DNA of 64,000 bases from an uncultured Porphyromonas sp. (GCA_905372565.1 CAJPPK010000007.1:1-64000), one strand, 5' to 3'; counted from the stretch's first letter, positions 19,163 through 28,846 are shown. Notes: generated by a model not told the origin, from the letters alone. Numbers and translations: made by a program.

Positions 19163-20614
19163 ATGCTTAGCGACGAACAGATCTACGAAAAGGTAGATAC
19201 CCCTCTCTTCCATTTGATAGGCCAGTGTGCTGATCGCCTCGGCGTCGAGGCTTATGTCGTAGGAGGATATGTCCGAGATCTCTTCCTCTATCGACCAAGC
19301 AAGGACATTGATATCGTCTCCGTCGGGCAAGGTATTGACCTAGCCAAGGCGGTAGCTAAGGAGTTAGGGCGAGGAGCCCAGCTCGCTGTCTTCGCACGCT
19401 TCGGTACTGCGCAGGTCAAGCAGGGAGACCTTGAGGTGGAGTTCGTAGGGGCAAGACGGGAGAGCTACACGCCTGACAGCCGAAAACCCTTTGTGGAGGA
19501 CGGCACGCTGGAGGAGGATCAGGAGCGCCGAGACTTTACGATCAACGCTCTAGCTATCTGCTTAAATGAAGATCGCTTTGGTGAGCTCGTCGATCCCTTC
19601 GATGGTTTGACGGACATGGAGGAGCTGACTCTGAGGACACCGCTAGACCCTGACGTCACCTTCAGCGATGATCCGCTACGGATGATGCGTGCCATACGCT
19701 TTGCTTCCCAGCTAGGTTTCTTCATCGAGCCCGAGACCTTTGCTGCCATTGGGCGCAATGCTTCCCGTATCGAGATCATATCTGCCGAGCGCATCAATAC
19801 GGAGTTAAATAAGATCCTGCTCTCTCCTCGTCCCTCGCTAGGTCTAGAGCTCTTCGAGCAAACGGGCTTGATGGGCAGGGTGTTCCCTGAGCTTCTGGAG
19901 CTCAAGGGTGCCGAAACTCGAGATGGAGTCGGCCATAAGGATAACCTAACGCATACCTATAAGGTCGTCGATAACCTAGCCAAAGCCCTACGGACAGCAT
20001 CGGTTGACGAAGAGAAGAAGCTCTGGCTCCTATGGGCAGCTCTGCTTCACGACATCGGGAAGCCTAAGACCAAGCGCTTCGATAAGCGCCTTGGCTGGAC
20101 ATTCCATAATCACAACTTCGTCGGGATGAAGATGGTCTCTAAGATTTTCCGCCGTCTTCGCCTCCCGTTGGACCACAAGATGCACTACGTAGAGAAGCTG
20201 GTGGAGCTACATATGCGTCCCGCTACGCTGGTAGACGAGGGCGTGACGGACTCCGCAGTCCGACGTCTGCTCTTCGAAGCGGGGGACGACATCGATGATC
20301 TGATGCTCCTAGTCGAGGCAGACATCACGAGTAAGAACCCTCAGAAGGTACGTAAGTATCTGGATAACTATACCCTCGTTCGGCAGAAGCTTGTCGATCT
20401 CGAGGAGCGAGATCGCATTCGCAACTTCCAGCCCCCGATCTCTGGTCAGCTGATCATGGACACCTTTGCTCTCACCCCTTGCCGTGAGGTCGGACTAATC
20501 AAGGACGCTATCAAGGATGCGATACTCGATGGGACGATCCCCAACGAGTATGAGGCCGCCTATGGCTTGATGCTCGCTGAAGCCGAGAAGCTTGGTCTCC
20601 GTCCTCAAGCCTAA
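19163..20614 (+). CDS. cca: CCA tRNA nucleotidyltransferase with HD domain
   Basis: Adds or repairs the 3'-CCA end of tRNAs in the cytoplasm. The 483-residue protein has the class II poly(A)-polymerase-like head (VVGGYVRDLFL, then KDIDIV with the catalytic carboxylates, and RRDFTINALA) at ~30-150, the RNA/ATP-binding neck with DPLRMMRAIRFASQL around 170, and an HD phosphohydrolase domain from ~260 (LLHDIGKPKT). The HD domain suggests extra phosphatase or phosphodiesterase activity as in other bacterial members. It has its own promoter and is followed 36 bases later by a DUF2147 gene. Confidence 0.95.
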   Translation: MLSDEQIYEKVDTPLFHLIGQCADRLGVEAYVVGGYVRDLFLYRPSKDIDIVSVGQGIDLAKAVAKELGRGAQLAVFARFGTAQVKQGDLEVEFVGARRESYTPDSRKPFVEDGTLEEDQERRDFTINALAICLNEDRFGELVDPFDGLTDMEELTLRTPLDPDVTFSDDPLRMMRAIRFASQLGFFIEPETFAAIGRNASRIEIISAERINTELNKILLSPRPSLGLELFEQTGLMGRVFPELLELKGAETRDGVGHKDNLTHTYKVVDNLAKALRTASVDEEKKLWLLWAALLHDIGKPKTKRFDKRLGWTFHNHNFVGMKMVSKIFRRLRLPLDHKMHYVEKLVELHMRPATLVDEGVTDSAVRRLLFEAGDDIDDLMLLVEADITSKNPQKVRKYLDNYTLVRQKLVDLEERDRIRNFQPPISGQLIMDTFALTPCREVGLIKDAIKDAILDGTIPNEYEAAYGLMLAEAEKLGLRPQA

Positions 20615-20650
20615 TCATTAACCCAATCTACCCCTATATCTACGTAAATT

Positions 20651-21082
20651 ATGAAGCAACTTATGCTCCGCATAGCTCTGCTATGCTCACTCCTTTTCGC
20701 TCCTTCTCTTGCCTTTGCCCAGACGGGCGCCGACGCTATCCTCGGTACTTACCTCACCGAAGGTGGTAAGTCCAAGGTCGTCATCACTAAGCAAGGCAAC
20801 ACCTTCGTCGGGACGATCTCTTGGCTAAGGAAGGGCGATATCCTCGATGAGAAGAACCCTGATAAAGCAGAGGCTAGCAAGAAGCTCACCGGAAAGGTCA
20901 TCCTGCGTGGCCTACAGTACGACGCTAAGAATGAATACAAGGGCGGTAAGATCTACGATCCCGAGAGTGGCAAGACATATAGCTGTAAGGCTACTGCTCA
21001 GGAGAATGGTGATCTCCGTGTACGAGGCTTTATCGGTGCGGCGCTCTTCGGCCGTACGACCACCTGGAAGCGTGTGAAGTAA
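20651..21082 (+). CDS. DUF2147 secreted protein
   Basis: A 143-residue exported protein with a signal peptide ending in SLAFAQ (cleavage near residue 24). The rest is a single DUF2147 domain, a small lipocalin-like beta-barrel family: GTYLTEGGKSKVVITKQG, then ILRGLQYD and the C-terminal GAALFGRTTTWKRV, matching the usual pattern of ending in a W-x-R motif. Predicted location is periplasm or outside the cell. The biochemical role of the family is not established. Probably transcribed with cca, ending at the terminator at 21128-21172. Confidence 0.88.
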   Translation: MKQLMLRIALLCSLLFAPSLAFAQTGADAILGTYLTEGGKSKVVITKQGNTFVGTISWLRKGDILDEKNPDKAEASKKLTGKVILRGLQYDAKNEYKGGKIYDPESGKTYSCKATAQENGDLRVRGFIGAALFGRTTTWKRVK

Positions 21083-21127
21083 CGCCCTCCTACCCCGGGC
21101 ATTTACCCGAGAGACCCCTACCCGAGA

Positions 21128-21172
21128 GGCACTGCTGGATGAGCTCACAGAGAGCGCCAGCGGTGCCTTTTT
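21128..21172 (+). terminator. Intrinsic terminator after DUF2147 gene
   Basis: GGCACTGCTGG pairs with CCAGCGGTGCC (one bulged base each side), followed by TTTTT. Confidence 0.85.
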
Positions 21173-21268
21173 GCTGGGACAGCGTGGATCGCCGTGCGGT
21201 GCAGTAGGCTATCCTCTGGGCGAAGGTATAGCTTGGAGGGAATGAAGGTATAGCTTTATGGGACTAGC

Positions 21269-21305
21269 GCCCTACCTTTTCTTGGGGAAAGGTAGGGCTT
21301 TCTTT
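21269..21305 (+). terminator. Second hairpin terminator, AAAGGTA family
   Basis: GCCCTACCTTT (21269-21279) and AAAGGTAGGGC (21288-21298) form a perfect 11-bp stem followed by TTTCTTTT. Two AAGGTATAGCTT half-arms lie just upstream (21233-21256), linking it to the hairpins at 3753 and 42762. It is 96 bases beyond an already good terminator, so its role may not be simple termination. Confidence 0.65.
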
Positions 21306-21459
21306 TACCCACCGTTGGGCGTTCGTTGGATAGGCTTTTGCCTCCAGGTGAGAGCTAGGAGAAGTCTTGGATTGGATAGGTCACTGGGAGGTCACTCGGG
21401 AGGGGGAGCTTTCTCTTGTAGCCTTAGTCGGTGATGGGTTCTGAGTTAGGCGATTGTCG

Positions 21460-21467
21460 TACCTTTG
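21460..21467 (+). promoter_or_regulatory. Bacteroidota -7 box of glgP
   Basis: TACCTTTG, matching TAnnTTTG, 41 bases before the chosen ATG at 21508. It overlaps a possible longer reading frame starting at 21454, which supports the downstream start. Confidence 0.7.
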
Positions 21468-21507
21468 TGACACGAATATTCACTTTATCTCAATAGACTT
21501 CAATCCA

Positions 21508-24081
21508 ATGATCATAACCAAGCGTGCTAATGAGCCCGTATGGACTAGCATCTACGCCTATGCTCAGCTCCCCGAAGAGCTCCGTCGCTTAGACGAACTA
21601 TCGCACAATCTCTGGTGGGTATGGAGCCCTAAGGCGCAAGCCCTCTTCCGTCGTCTCTCCCCCGAGCTGTGGGAGGCTACCGAAGGTAATCCTGTCGCTC
21701 TGACACGCCAGCTCTCTAGCGAAGAAATCTCCGCCCTCGTAGCCGATAAGAGCTTCATGAAGGAGCTCGACGAAGTATATGCCGACTTCCGTGCCTATAT
21801 GGACGAGTCTGCGGACAGCGTCCGCCCCTCGGTCGCCTACTTCAGTATGGAGTATGGACTGTCTAACGTCCTGAAGATCTACTCTGGTGGTCTCGGGGTC
21901 TTGGCTGGGGACTATCTCAAGGAGGCCAGTGACAGCAATGTCCGTCTCTCGGCTGTCGGCTTCCTCTATCGCTATGGTTACTTCACCCAGACGCTCTCCG
22001 CCGAGGGACAGCAGCAGGCTACCTACGAAGCCCAGGACTTCTCTCAGCTCCCTCTCGAGCAGCTCTTCGAGGAAGATGGGTATACCCCTATGGTGCTGGA
22101 GGTGCCCTATGCGACCCATACGGTCTACTGTCATGTCTGGAAGGTCAACGTTGGGCGCATTAACCTTTACCTCCTCGACACCGACATCCCGCAGAACAGC
22201 GAGTGGGACCGCTCCATTACCCACCAGCTCTATGGTGGTGACTGGGAGAACCGTATGAAGCAGGAGTACCTCCTCGGTATCGGTGGTGTACTTCTCCTTA
22301 AGCGACTCGGCATTCAGAAGGACGTCTACCACATGAACGAGGGGCATGCCGCCTTCATGAATGCACAGCGTCTGGTCGATTACGTAGAGGCTGGCTCACC
22401 CTTCGACGAAGCTCTCGAGCTCGTACGTGCCTCGTCGATCTACACGGTGCACACCCCTGTACCTGCAGGGCATGACTATTTCGATGAGGAGCTCCTAGGT
22501 AAGTACCTCGGGCACTTCCCCTCTCGCCTCGGGATCTCTTGGCATGACTTCGTCAGCCTAGGACGTGAGAATCCGGAGAGCCAAGAGAAGTTCTCGATGA
22601 GCGTCTTCGCTCTGAACACTTGCCAGGAGGCTAACGGCGTGAGTCTCCTACATGGCAAGGTCTCACAGGAGATGTTTGCTCCCGTTTGGAAGGGCTTCTT
22701 CCCCGAAGAGCTCCACGTAGGCTACGTAACCAATGGGGTTCACCTACCGACATGGGCTTCCCCAGCCTGGCAGGAGTTCTACCTCAAGCACCTCGGCAAG
22801 GGCTTTATCAAGAACCAGACGTCCGAGGATACGTGGGCGAAGATCCAGTCCGTACCCAACGAAAAGATCTGGGAGACGCACCAGCAGATTAAGCTTCATC
22901 TGATCGAGCACATCCGCTCCTTCTACGGAGAGAAGTGGATCAAGAGTAGTGGTGATCCCGAAACGACCGTATCGGTACTCGATGGGATCAACCCAAATGC
23001 TCTTTTGATCGGCTTCGGTCGTCGTTTCGCTACCTACAAGCGCGCCCATCTCCTCTTTACCGACCTCGAGCGTCTGGAGCGCATCGTCAATAATCCGAAG
23101 TACCCCGTACAGTTCCTCTTTACAGGGAAGGCGCATCCTGCCGACGGGGGCGGTCAAGGCCTCATCAAGTATATCCTCGAGATCAGCCGTCGTCCTGAGT
23201 TCCTCGGTAAGATCATCTTCCTGGAGAACTACGATATGCGTCTGGCGAGCAAGCTCATCGCTGGCGTTGACATCTGGATGAATACCCCTACCCGTCCGCT
23301 AGAGGCGTCTGGTACCTCGGGAGAGAAGGCCGAAATGAACGGCGTGCTTAACCTCTCCGTCCTCGACGGCTGGTGGTACGAAGGCTATCGTAAGGGCGCC
23401 GGCTGGGCATTGACGGACAAACGTACCTTTACCGACCAGGGACTTCAGGACAAGCTCGATGCTACGACCATCTATGATATGCTTGAGAAGGAGATCATCC
23501 CGCTCTACTTCGACCGTGGGGATAAGCCTTTCTCGGACGCTTGGGTACAGACGATGAAGAATTCAATGAACTTCATCGCACCACACTACACCATGCGCCG
23601 CATGATGGACGACTACTTCGCACGCTTCTACAGTAAGCTCGCTGAGCGCTCGGCACACCTCCACGCTGACGGACATCGGGTGGCGCGTGAGCTAGTCGAG
23701 TGGAAGCGTAGCACAGCGGAGCGCTGGGATGACCTGCGCATCCTATCTGTCGAGGATACGGCACAGACCAACGCCTTCGCTACCGACCGTCATACCGGTA
23801 CGGAAGAGACGATCCGCCTGACGCTCGATCGTGGCGCTCTGGCCTGCGACCTCGCCGTAGAACTTGTAGATACGCAGGAAGGCGAAGGGGGCAAGCTACG
23901 TCTCGTTGGCAAGGCCCCGCTGAAGCTCGTCAGCAAGGAGGGCTCTCAGGAGACCTACGAGCTACGCTTCACGCAGTCTCGCCCAGGTCACTACAAGCGT
24001 GCCCTACGCATCCTCCCCACACACCCTGAGCTTCCTCACCGTATGGACTTCGCCCTCGTCCGCTGGGTAGCCCTACAGTAA
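21508..24081 (+). CDS. glgP: Alpha-glucan (glycogen/maltodextrin) phosphorylase, GT35
   Basis: Phosphorolyses alpha-1,4-glucans to glucose-1-phosphate with pyridoxal phosphate. The 857-residue protein is of the shorter 'alpha-glucan phosphorylase' type with an N-terminal DUF3417 (ELRRLDELSHNLWWVWSP, ~15-110) before the GT35 core. Core landmarks are VYHMNEGHAAF, GYVTNGVHLPTWASPAW, the glucan/phosphate region FTGKAHPADG, and the PLP-lysine segment EASGTSGEKAEMNGVLN. Most relatives have Met where this has Glu before the lysine. The start at 21508 follows a -7 box; a longer frame from 21454 has no ATG and overlaps the promoter. A broken outer-membrane gene follows. Confidence 0.93.
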   Translation: MIITKRANEPVWTSIYAYAQLPEELRRLDELSHNLWWVWSPKAQALFRRLSPELWEATEGNPVALTRQLSSEEISALVADKSFMKELDEVYADFRAYMDESADSVRPSVAYFSMEYGLSNVLKIYSGGLGVLAGDYLKEASDSNVRLSAVGFLYRYGYFTQTLSAEGQQQATYEAQDFSQLPLEQLFEEDGYTPMVLEVPYATHTVYCHVWKVNVGRINLYLLDTDIPQNSEWDRSITHQLYGGDWENRMKQEYLLGIGGVLLLKRLGIQKDVYHMNEGHAAFMNAQRLVDYVEAGSPFDEALELVRASSIYTVHTPVPAGHDYFDEELLGKYLGHFPSRLGISWHDFVSLGRENPESQEKFSMSVFALNTCQEANGVSLLHGKVSQEMFAPVWKGFFPEELHVGYVTNGVHLPTWASPAWQEFYLKHLGKGFIKNQTSEDTWAKIQSVPNEKIWETHQQIKLHLIEHIRSFYGEKWIKSSGDPETTVSVLDGINPNALLIGFGRRFATYKRAHLLFTDLERLERIVNNPKYPVQFLFTGKAHPADGGGQGLIKYILEISRRPEFLGKIIFLENYDMRLASKLIAGVDIWMNTPTRPLEASGTSGEKAEMNGVLNLSVLDGWWYEGYRKGAGWALTDKRTFTDQGLQDKLDATTIYDMLEKEIIPLYFDRGDKPFSDAWVQTMKNSMNFIAPHYTMRRMMDDYFARFYSKLAERSAHLHADGHRVARELVEWKRSTAERWDDLRILSVEDTAQTNAFATDRHTGTEETIRLTLDRGALACDLAVELVDTQEGEGGKLRLVGKAPLKLVSKEGSQETYELRFTQSRPGHYKRALRILPTHPELPHRMDFALVRWVALQ

Positions 24082-24198
24082 GTGCTGCTCCCCTACTCCC
24101 TTTGCGGATCTTTCGGTCTGCTTCTTCTAGCGCAGCTAGCTCTCACGTGGGGGCTGGCTACGCTAGAATTCAACATGGTAAGTATTAAGAATAAGCTG

Positions 24199-24776
24199 AT
24201 GAAAAGATTCTTTCTCGCCACAGGGCTTATCGCACTGCTGGCAACAAGCGGACTGCAGGCACAAGACTCTCGCGGACGCCTCGGGATCATCCTAGGGGGT
24301 GACAACGGGATAACCTATGACTATGCCCTCGGAAGCCACTTCGAAGTGGGTACAAAGGCTACTCTACGTCTCGGTGTGGGCTATAATGAAAGCACGAAGA
24401 GCATGCAGTTTGATGGTCTTATCCCAACACTAGAGGTCGCACCACGCTACTATTTCTCCCGTCGTAATGTAGGAGAAGTCTTCCATCGAGGTCTCTATCT
24501 TTCCCTTCGCCTGAGTGCTGAAGTAGATCAGTGGACGCTCTTCCCAAGTCGCGACATACGCGAGAGCCCCCGTAATATCTCTATGCCCTAACTATGGCGG
24601 CGCCGACGATCGGGTGGAGTCTCCCCGTGGGTGAGACGAGTGCCTTCCGCTTCGGTGCAGGGATAGGCTTCTACCGGCAGAAGTACCGCGAAGCAGGTGT
24701 ATCTGAATGGCGTAGCAATACCAGTCAAGCAGAGATACCCATTTACCTGGAGCTGACCTACACGCACGCACTCTAG
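24199..24776 (+). pseudogene. Frameshifted outer-membrane beta-barrel protein (paralogue of 33494-34069)
   Basis: Two adjacent frames together match one intact gene at 33494. The first runs from ATG 24199 (signal peptide ending LQAQ, then GRLGIILGGDNGITYDYALG) to a stop at 24589. The second continues the homology (APTIGWSLPVGE, GAGIGFYRQKYREAGV) to 24776. Alignment places a one-base loss at about 24575/24576: after IRESPR the intact gene has a codon where this one has only AA before TAT. An upstream in-frame ATG at 24175 is possible. If the lesion is real the barrel is broken after ~125 residues; a sequencing error would restore a ~192-residue protein. Confidence 0.8.
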
Positions 24777-24845
24777 CCTGAGCTCCTATCTCTCATCCCA
24801 TCCCCCTGCCTGCACGTTGCTAGGCGGGGGGTGGTCGCTTTTAAG

Positions 24846-24853
24846 TATCTTTG
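24846..24853 (+). promoter_or_regulatory. Bacteroidota -7 box of the thioesterase/mutS unit
   Basis: TATCTTTG, matching TAnnTTTG, 33 bases before ATG 24887; it overlaps an upstream in-frame codon at 24851, supporting the later start. Confidence 0.7.
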
Positions 24854-24886
24854 TTTTCCGTTCAAAACGAGACAAAACGAGAGATA

Positions 24887-25291
24887 ATGAGTACGAAACC
24901 CTACCTTTTCAGCCTTGACCTTAAGGTGCGTGACTATGAATGCGATCTCCAAGGCGTAGTTAACAACGCCAATTACCAGCATTACATGGAGCATACCCGT
25001 CATGAGTTCCTCGAAAGTCTAGGGGTCAACTTCGGGAAGATGCACGAAGATGGCCTAGACGCCTTCGTTACCAAGGTCTCCATTAGCTATAAGAAGAGCC
25101 TACGTAGTGGGGATTTCTTCCGCTCGGCACTACGCTGCGAGATGCACCCTCCGAAGCTCGTCTTCTATCAAGATATCTTGCATACCGATGGGACGATGGC
25201 TGCCCATGGCGAAGTCGAGTGTGTCGTCGTGCAAGACGGACGTTTGACCCGTGGCGAGTTCTTCGCCAATCTGCTGAAGGACGTCCTTTAG
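24887..25291 (+). CDS. Acyl-CoA thioesterase, YbgC-like hotdog fold
   Basis: A 134-residue single-domain 4HBT protein, probably cytosolic and hydrolysing short or medium acyl-CoA or acyl-ACP. The N-terminal strand-loop RDYECDLQGVVNNANYQHYMEHTR is the active-site signature of this family, where the Asp in CDLQG is the usual catalytic residue. VSISYKKSLRSGD and the HGEVECVVV strand complete the hotdog fold. The start at 24887 is chosen because it follows the -7 box and fits the family N-terminus. It precedes mutS by 42 bases and is probably co-transcribed with it. Confidence 0.88.
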   Translation: MSTKPYLFSLDLKVRDYECDLQGVVNNANYQHYMEHTRHEFLESLGVNFGKMHEDGLDAFVTKVSISYKKSLRSGDFFRSALRCEMHPPKLVFYQDILHTDGTMAAHGEVECVVVQDGRLTRGEFFANLLKDVL

Positions 25292-25333
25292 TCCTTCTCC
25301 CTACCCTCTTTGCTCTCCCTTTCCCCTATCCCC

Positions 25334-27991
25334 ATGGCCAAGAAAATAGCTGAGACCCCCCTGATGAAGCAATATCTGGAGCTTAAAGGCAAGCACCCTG
25401 ATGCCTTGCTCCTCTTCCGTGTGGGGGACTTCTATGAGACGTTCAGCGATGATGCCATTATCGCTTCCGAGATTTTGGGGATCACGCTGACGCGTAGGGC
25501 TAACGGTGCGGCGATGCACATCGAGCTTGCCGGCTTCCCTCATCATGCTTTGGATGCCTATCTGCCTAAGCTCGTACGAGCAGGCAAGCGTGTCGCTATC
25601 TGCGACCAGCTAGAGGATCCGAAGCTAACGAAGAAGCTCGTCAAGCGAGGGATCACCGAGCTCGTCACCCCAGGCGTAGTCCTCGGGGACAATGTGCTAG
25701 AGAGTAAGGAGAATAACTACCTAGCTGCCGTCTGGCTTGACCCGACGGGGGAGCGAGGGAGCATTGCCTTCCTCGACATCTCTACGGGGGATTTTGTCGT
25801 CTCCGAGGGAGCAATAGCGCACTTAGATAAGCTCCTGACGACCTATCAGCCTAAGGAAGTACTGGTAGAGCGCTCGACCAAGGGACGCTTCGATCGGTGT
25901 TTCTCCTTCCGAGGCTTCCTCTTTGAGGTCGAGGACTGGAGCTTTGCCGTGGAGAATAACCGACGCAAGCTCCTCACGCACTTTGGCCTACAGAGCCTCA
26001 AAGGGCTAGGTCTGGAGAATAAGACTGCTTCGATCGCTGCCGCAGGGGCAATCCTTAACTATCTGGAGCTAACGAGTCACCATGAGCTGGGGCATATCAC
26101 CACGCTCAGAAGCATTGACCGCCTCGACTACATGCGCCTCGATAGCTTCACTTTCCGTAGCCTAGAGATCCTCTATCCGATGCACCGAGAGGAGGGGAAG
26201 AGCCTCCTTGACGTCCTGGACAAGACGGAGACGGCTATGGGAGGGCGTCTCTTGAGGCGATGGCTCTCCTTCCCTTTGCTTGACCTTGATGCGATCCATC
26301 GGCGCCAAGGGATCGTCGGAACGCTGGTCAAGGAGCATGAGCTTCGTCGCACATTTGGGGAGCTCCTTCGTGGTATCGGTGACTTAGAGCGACTGAGCTC
26401 CAAGGTCGCAGTCGGGCGTATCTCTCCTCGGGAGATGCGTCAGCTAGCTCTCTCCCTCCGTCAAGCAGAGATGTTGGTCGGGCTAACCGCTGGGGCTACC
26501 GTCCCAGAGCTAGCGAGCTATGCCACGAACTACACCTCCTGCACCGAGATCGTCGAGGAGCTGGAGCATACCCTGACAGAGGAGCCTCCTGCCGTCCTTG
26601 GGCGAGGACAGACCATTGCCACGGGGATAGATGCTGAATTGGATGACCTTCGTCGACTCTCTTCTCATGGTAAGGAGTATCTACTGGAGCTTCAGCGACG
26701 AGAGAGCGAGCGTACGGGGATCACTTCCCTCAAGGTCGCCTTTAATAATGTCTTCGGTTACTACGTCGAGGTGCGCTCTGCTCATAAGGATAAGGTCCCC
26801 GAGGACTGGACACGTAAGCAAACCCTTGTCAATGCCGAGCGCTACATCTTCCCCGAGCTAAAGGAGTATGAGGAGAAGATCCTAGGGGCAGAGGAGCGCA
26901 TCGCTTCCCTAGAGCAGAAGCTCTATACTGCCCTAGTGCTACGTCTAGCACGCTATATCCCGACCTTACAGCAGAATGCCCGCCTCGTAGCGGAGCTAGA
27001 CTGTCTCACTTCGCTAGCTAGTGTGGCTGTCGAGCAGCGCTATGTCTGTCCGGTGGTAGACGATGGAGACCGCTTGGATATTCGTCAGGGGCGCCACCCT
27101 GTCATCGAGCTTCAGCTACCCTTCGGACAGAGCTATGTCCCCAATGACGTTCGTTTAGATACGGAGGAAACCCAAGTGATGGTCATCACCGGGCCTAACA
27201 TGAGTGGTAAGTCTGCTCTCCTTCGACAGACTGCGCTGATCACCTTGTTGGCACAGATCGGCTCCTTCGTACCTGCAGAGGCAGCACATGTAGGGCTGGT
27301 AGATGGGATCTTCACCCGAGTCGGCGCTTCGGACAATATCTCTCGAGGGGAATCCACCTTCATGGTCGAGATGCAGGAGGCCTCAAGTATCCTCAATGCT
27401 ATCACGCCGAAGTCACTCATCCTCTTCGATGAACTCGGGCGTGGTACCAGTACGTATGACGGGATTTCGATCGCTTGGGCGATCATCGAGTATCTCCATG
27501 ATAATCCCCATGGGAGACCTAAGACCCTCTTCGCGACACACTATCATGAGCTGAATGATCTGGAGAGTCGCCTCGCTCGCGTCAAGAACTTCAATGTCTC
27601 GGCACGAGAGATCGACGGGAAGATGCTCTTCCTCCGTAAGCTCGTCCCTGGGGGGAGTGAGCATAGCTTCGGGATCCAAGTGGCACGTCTTGGGGGGATG
27701 CCTGCAAGCATTACTGCACGTGCCAGCGAGATCCTCTCCCAGCTGGAGGAAGCGCATATCCACGAGGAGACGGGGCTAGGGAAGGAGGTCAAGGTCAGCC
27801 GAGCTACCTCGAATGAGGCTCTCCCTACGGAGAAGATTACGGGAGGGGTACAGATGAGCTTCTTCCAGCTCGATGACCCTGTCCTCTCAGACATTCGGGA
27901 GCGCCTACTGAAGGTGGATATCAACGCCCTCACTCCTCTAGAGGCGCTCAATAAGCTCAGCGAGATCCAGCGTCTCCTGCAGACCAGCTAG
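25334..27991 (+). CDS. mutS: DNA mismatch repair protein MutS
   Basis: Recognises mismatches and small loops in DNA and signals through MutL. The 885-residue protein starts at ATG 25334, giving the mismatch-binding Phe-x-Glu motif (FRVGDFYETF) at about residue 38-47. The clamp and lever domains occupy the middle (FNNVFGYYVEVR in domain IV). The ATPase has Walker A GPNMSGKSALLRQ near 620, then ILFDELGRGTSTYDG and the helix-turn-helix with ATHYHEL. All key residues look intact, so mismatch repair should be functional. It ends at a strong terminator. Confidence 0.96.
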   Translation: MAKKIAETPLMKQYLELKGKHPDALLLFRVGDFYETFSDDAIIASEILGITLTRRANGAAMHIELAGFPHHALDAYLPKLVRAGKRVAICDQLEDPKLTKKLVKRGITELVTPGVVLGDNVLESKENNYLAAVWLDPTGERGSIAFLDISTGDFVVSEGAIAHLDKLLTTYQPKEVLVERSTKGRFDRCFSFRGFLFEVEDWSFAVENNRRKLLTHFGLQSLKGLGLENKTASIAAAGAILNYLELTSHHELGHITTLRSIDRLDYMRLDSFTFRSLEILYPMHREEGKSLLDVLDKTETAMGGRLLRRWLSFPLLDLDAIHRRQGIVGTLVKEHELRRTFGELLRGIGDLERLSSKVAVGRISPREMRQLALSLRQAEMLVGLTAGATVPELASYATNYTSCTEIVEELEHTLTEEPPAVLGRGQTIATGIDAELDDLRRLSSHGKEYLLELQRRESERTGITSLKVAFNNVFGYYVEVRSAHKDKVPEDWTRKQTLVNAERYIFPELKEYEEKILGAEERIASLEQKLYTALVLRLARYIPTLQQNARLVAELDCLTSLASVAVEQRYVCPVVDDGDRLDIRQGRHPVIELQLPFGQSYVPNDVRLDTEETQVMVITGPNMSGKSALLRQTALITLLAQIGSFVPAEAAHVGLVDGIFTRVGASDNISRGESTFMVEMQEASSILNAITPKSLILFDELGRGTSTYDGISIAWAIIEYLHDNPHGRPKTLFATHYHELNDLESRLARVKNFNVSAREIDGKMLFLRKLVPGGSEHSFGIQVARLGGMPASITARASEILSQLEEAHIHEETGLGKEVKVSRATSNEALPTEKITGGVQMSFFQLDDPVLSDIRERLLKVDINALTPLEALNKLSEIQRLLQTS

Positions 27992-28020
27992 ACGTTATCC
28001 CATCTCGACCCATCTTTACA

Positions 28021-28065
28021 GCGGTCTAGTCCGTGTCATCAGGCACCGACTAGACCGCTTTCTTT
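28021..28065 (+). terminator. Intrinsic terminator of mutS
   Basis: GCGGTCTAGTC (28021-28031) pairs perfectly with GACTAGACCGC (28048-28058), followed by TTTCTTTG. Confidence 0.9.
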
Positions 28066-28105
28066 GTGAGCCATGGGTGAAGTTTCGCCGAAGGGGAGAT
28101 ACAAA

Positions 28106-28201
28106 GGAGCATCAGTATTAACACAAAAGGGGCATCAGTAGTGCCTCTCCTGGGGTAATACTGTTGCCTCTGGAGAGGCACTACTGTTGCCTACTAGTTG
28201 G
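28106..28201 (-). repeat. Four-hairpin element, copy 3 (reverse orientation)
   Basis: Read on the minus strand from 28201 it starts CCAACTAGTA and has unit cores GGCAACAGTAGTGCC, GGCAACAGTATTACC, GGCACTACTGATGCC, a CCTTTTG linker and a degenerate GTTAATACTGATGC. Unit order and linker agree with copy 2 although the orientation is opposite relative to the flanking genes. The next ~200 bases up to the S4 promoter hold nothing recognisable. Confidence 0.9.
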
Positions 28202-28399
28202 ATTTTCGCTCCCCTCTCTCGAGGTCGCTCTGAGGAGGGGAGCGGAGGGGAAAGTATCCTGCTTGATCCTATGCTTTGGCTGTCGAATGAACTCCAGATT
28301 GACTTCCAGAAAGGAGGTGCTACCTGCCATGGAGAGATTTACAGGCTTAGACATTTTGTACAAAGATTTTAAGGAGCATGTATTGTAAGAGAGAATACA

Positions 28400-28407
28400 T
28401 ACCTTTG
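28400..28407 (+). promoter_or_regulatory. Bacteroidota -7 box of the S4 gene
   Basis: TACCTTTG, 19 bases before ATG 28427, implying a leader of roughly a dozen bases. Confidence 0.7.
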
Positions 28408-28426
28408 TAGCACAATATTGTCGGAT

Positions 28427-28846
28427 ATGAACGAGGTACGTGTCGATAAATGGCTCTGGGCCGTCCGCATCTTCAAGACCCGAACGCTGGCTGCAGAAGC
28501 CTGTAAGAAAGGTCGGGTAAGTGTCGGCGGTACAGCCATCAAAGCCTCTCGTATGCTCCAGCGTGGCGATGTGGTTTCTGTGCGCAAGCCCCCGATAGAG
28601 TACTCCTTTCTCGTGAAGGAGCTGCTGGGGAATCGTGTGGGGGCTAAGCTCGTACCAGAGTATATGGAGAATGTGACACCCCGCTCCCAGTATGAGCTAC
28701 TGGAGATGCAGCGTATCTCGGGATTTGTCGATCGTGCTAAGGGACTTGGTCGCCCAACGAAGAAGGACCGCCGAGACCTGGACCAGTTCGCAGAAGATCT
28801 GCCCACCGATATGGAGGTCTTCGACTGGGAGGAGGAGTGGGATTAG
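28427..28846 (+). CDS. S4-domain RNA-binding protein (Hsp15/HslR-like)
   Basis: A 139-residue RNA-binding protein. Residues 4-60 are an S4 domain (RVDKWLWAVRIFKTRTLA, KKGRVSVGG, LQRGDVVSV), as in Hsp15, which in E. coli binds stalled 50S subunits carrying nascent chains. The C-terminal extension ends in an acidic tail (FDWEEEWD). ATG 28427 is preferred over the TTG at 28418 because it directly begins the conserved MNEVRVDKWLW. The PqqD-like gene follows after 73 bases; co-transcription is possible but unproven. Confidence 0.88.
   Translation: MNEVRVDKWLWAVRIFKTRTLAAEACKKGRVSVGGTAIKASRMLQRGDVVSVRKPPIEYSFLVKELLGNRVGAKLVPEYMENVTPRSQYELLEMQRISGFVDRAKGLGRPTKKDRRDLDQFAEDLPTDMEVFDWEEEWD

Noticed and set aside
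28164..28388. 74-codon frame running out of repeat copy 3
   Set aside because: Begins inside the repeat element, no similarity, and ends just before the S4 promoter.
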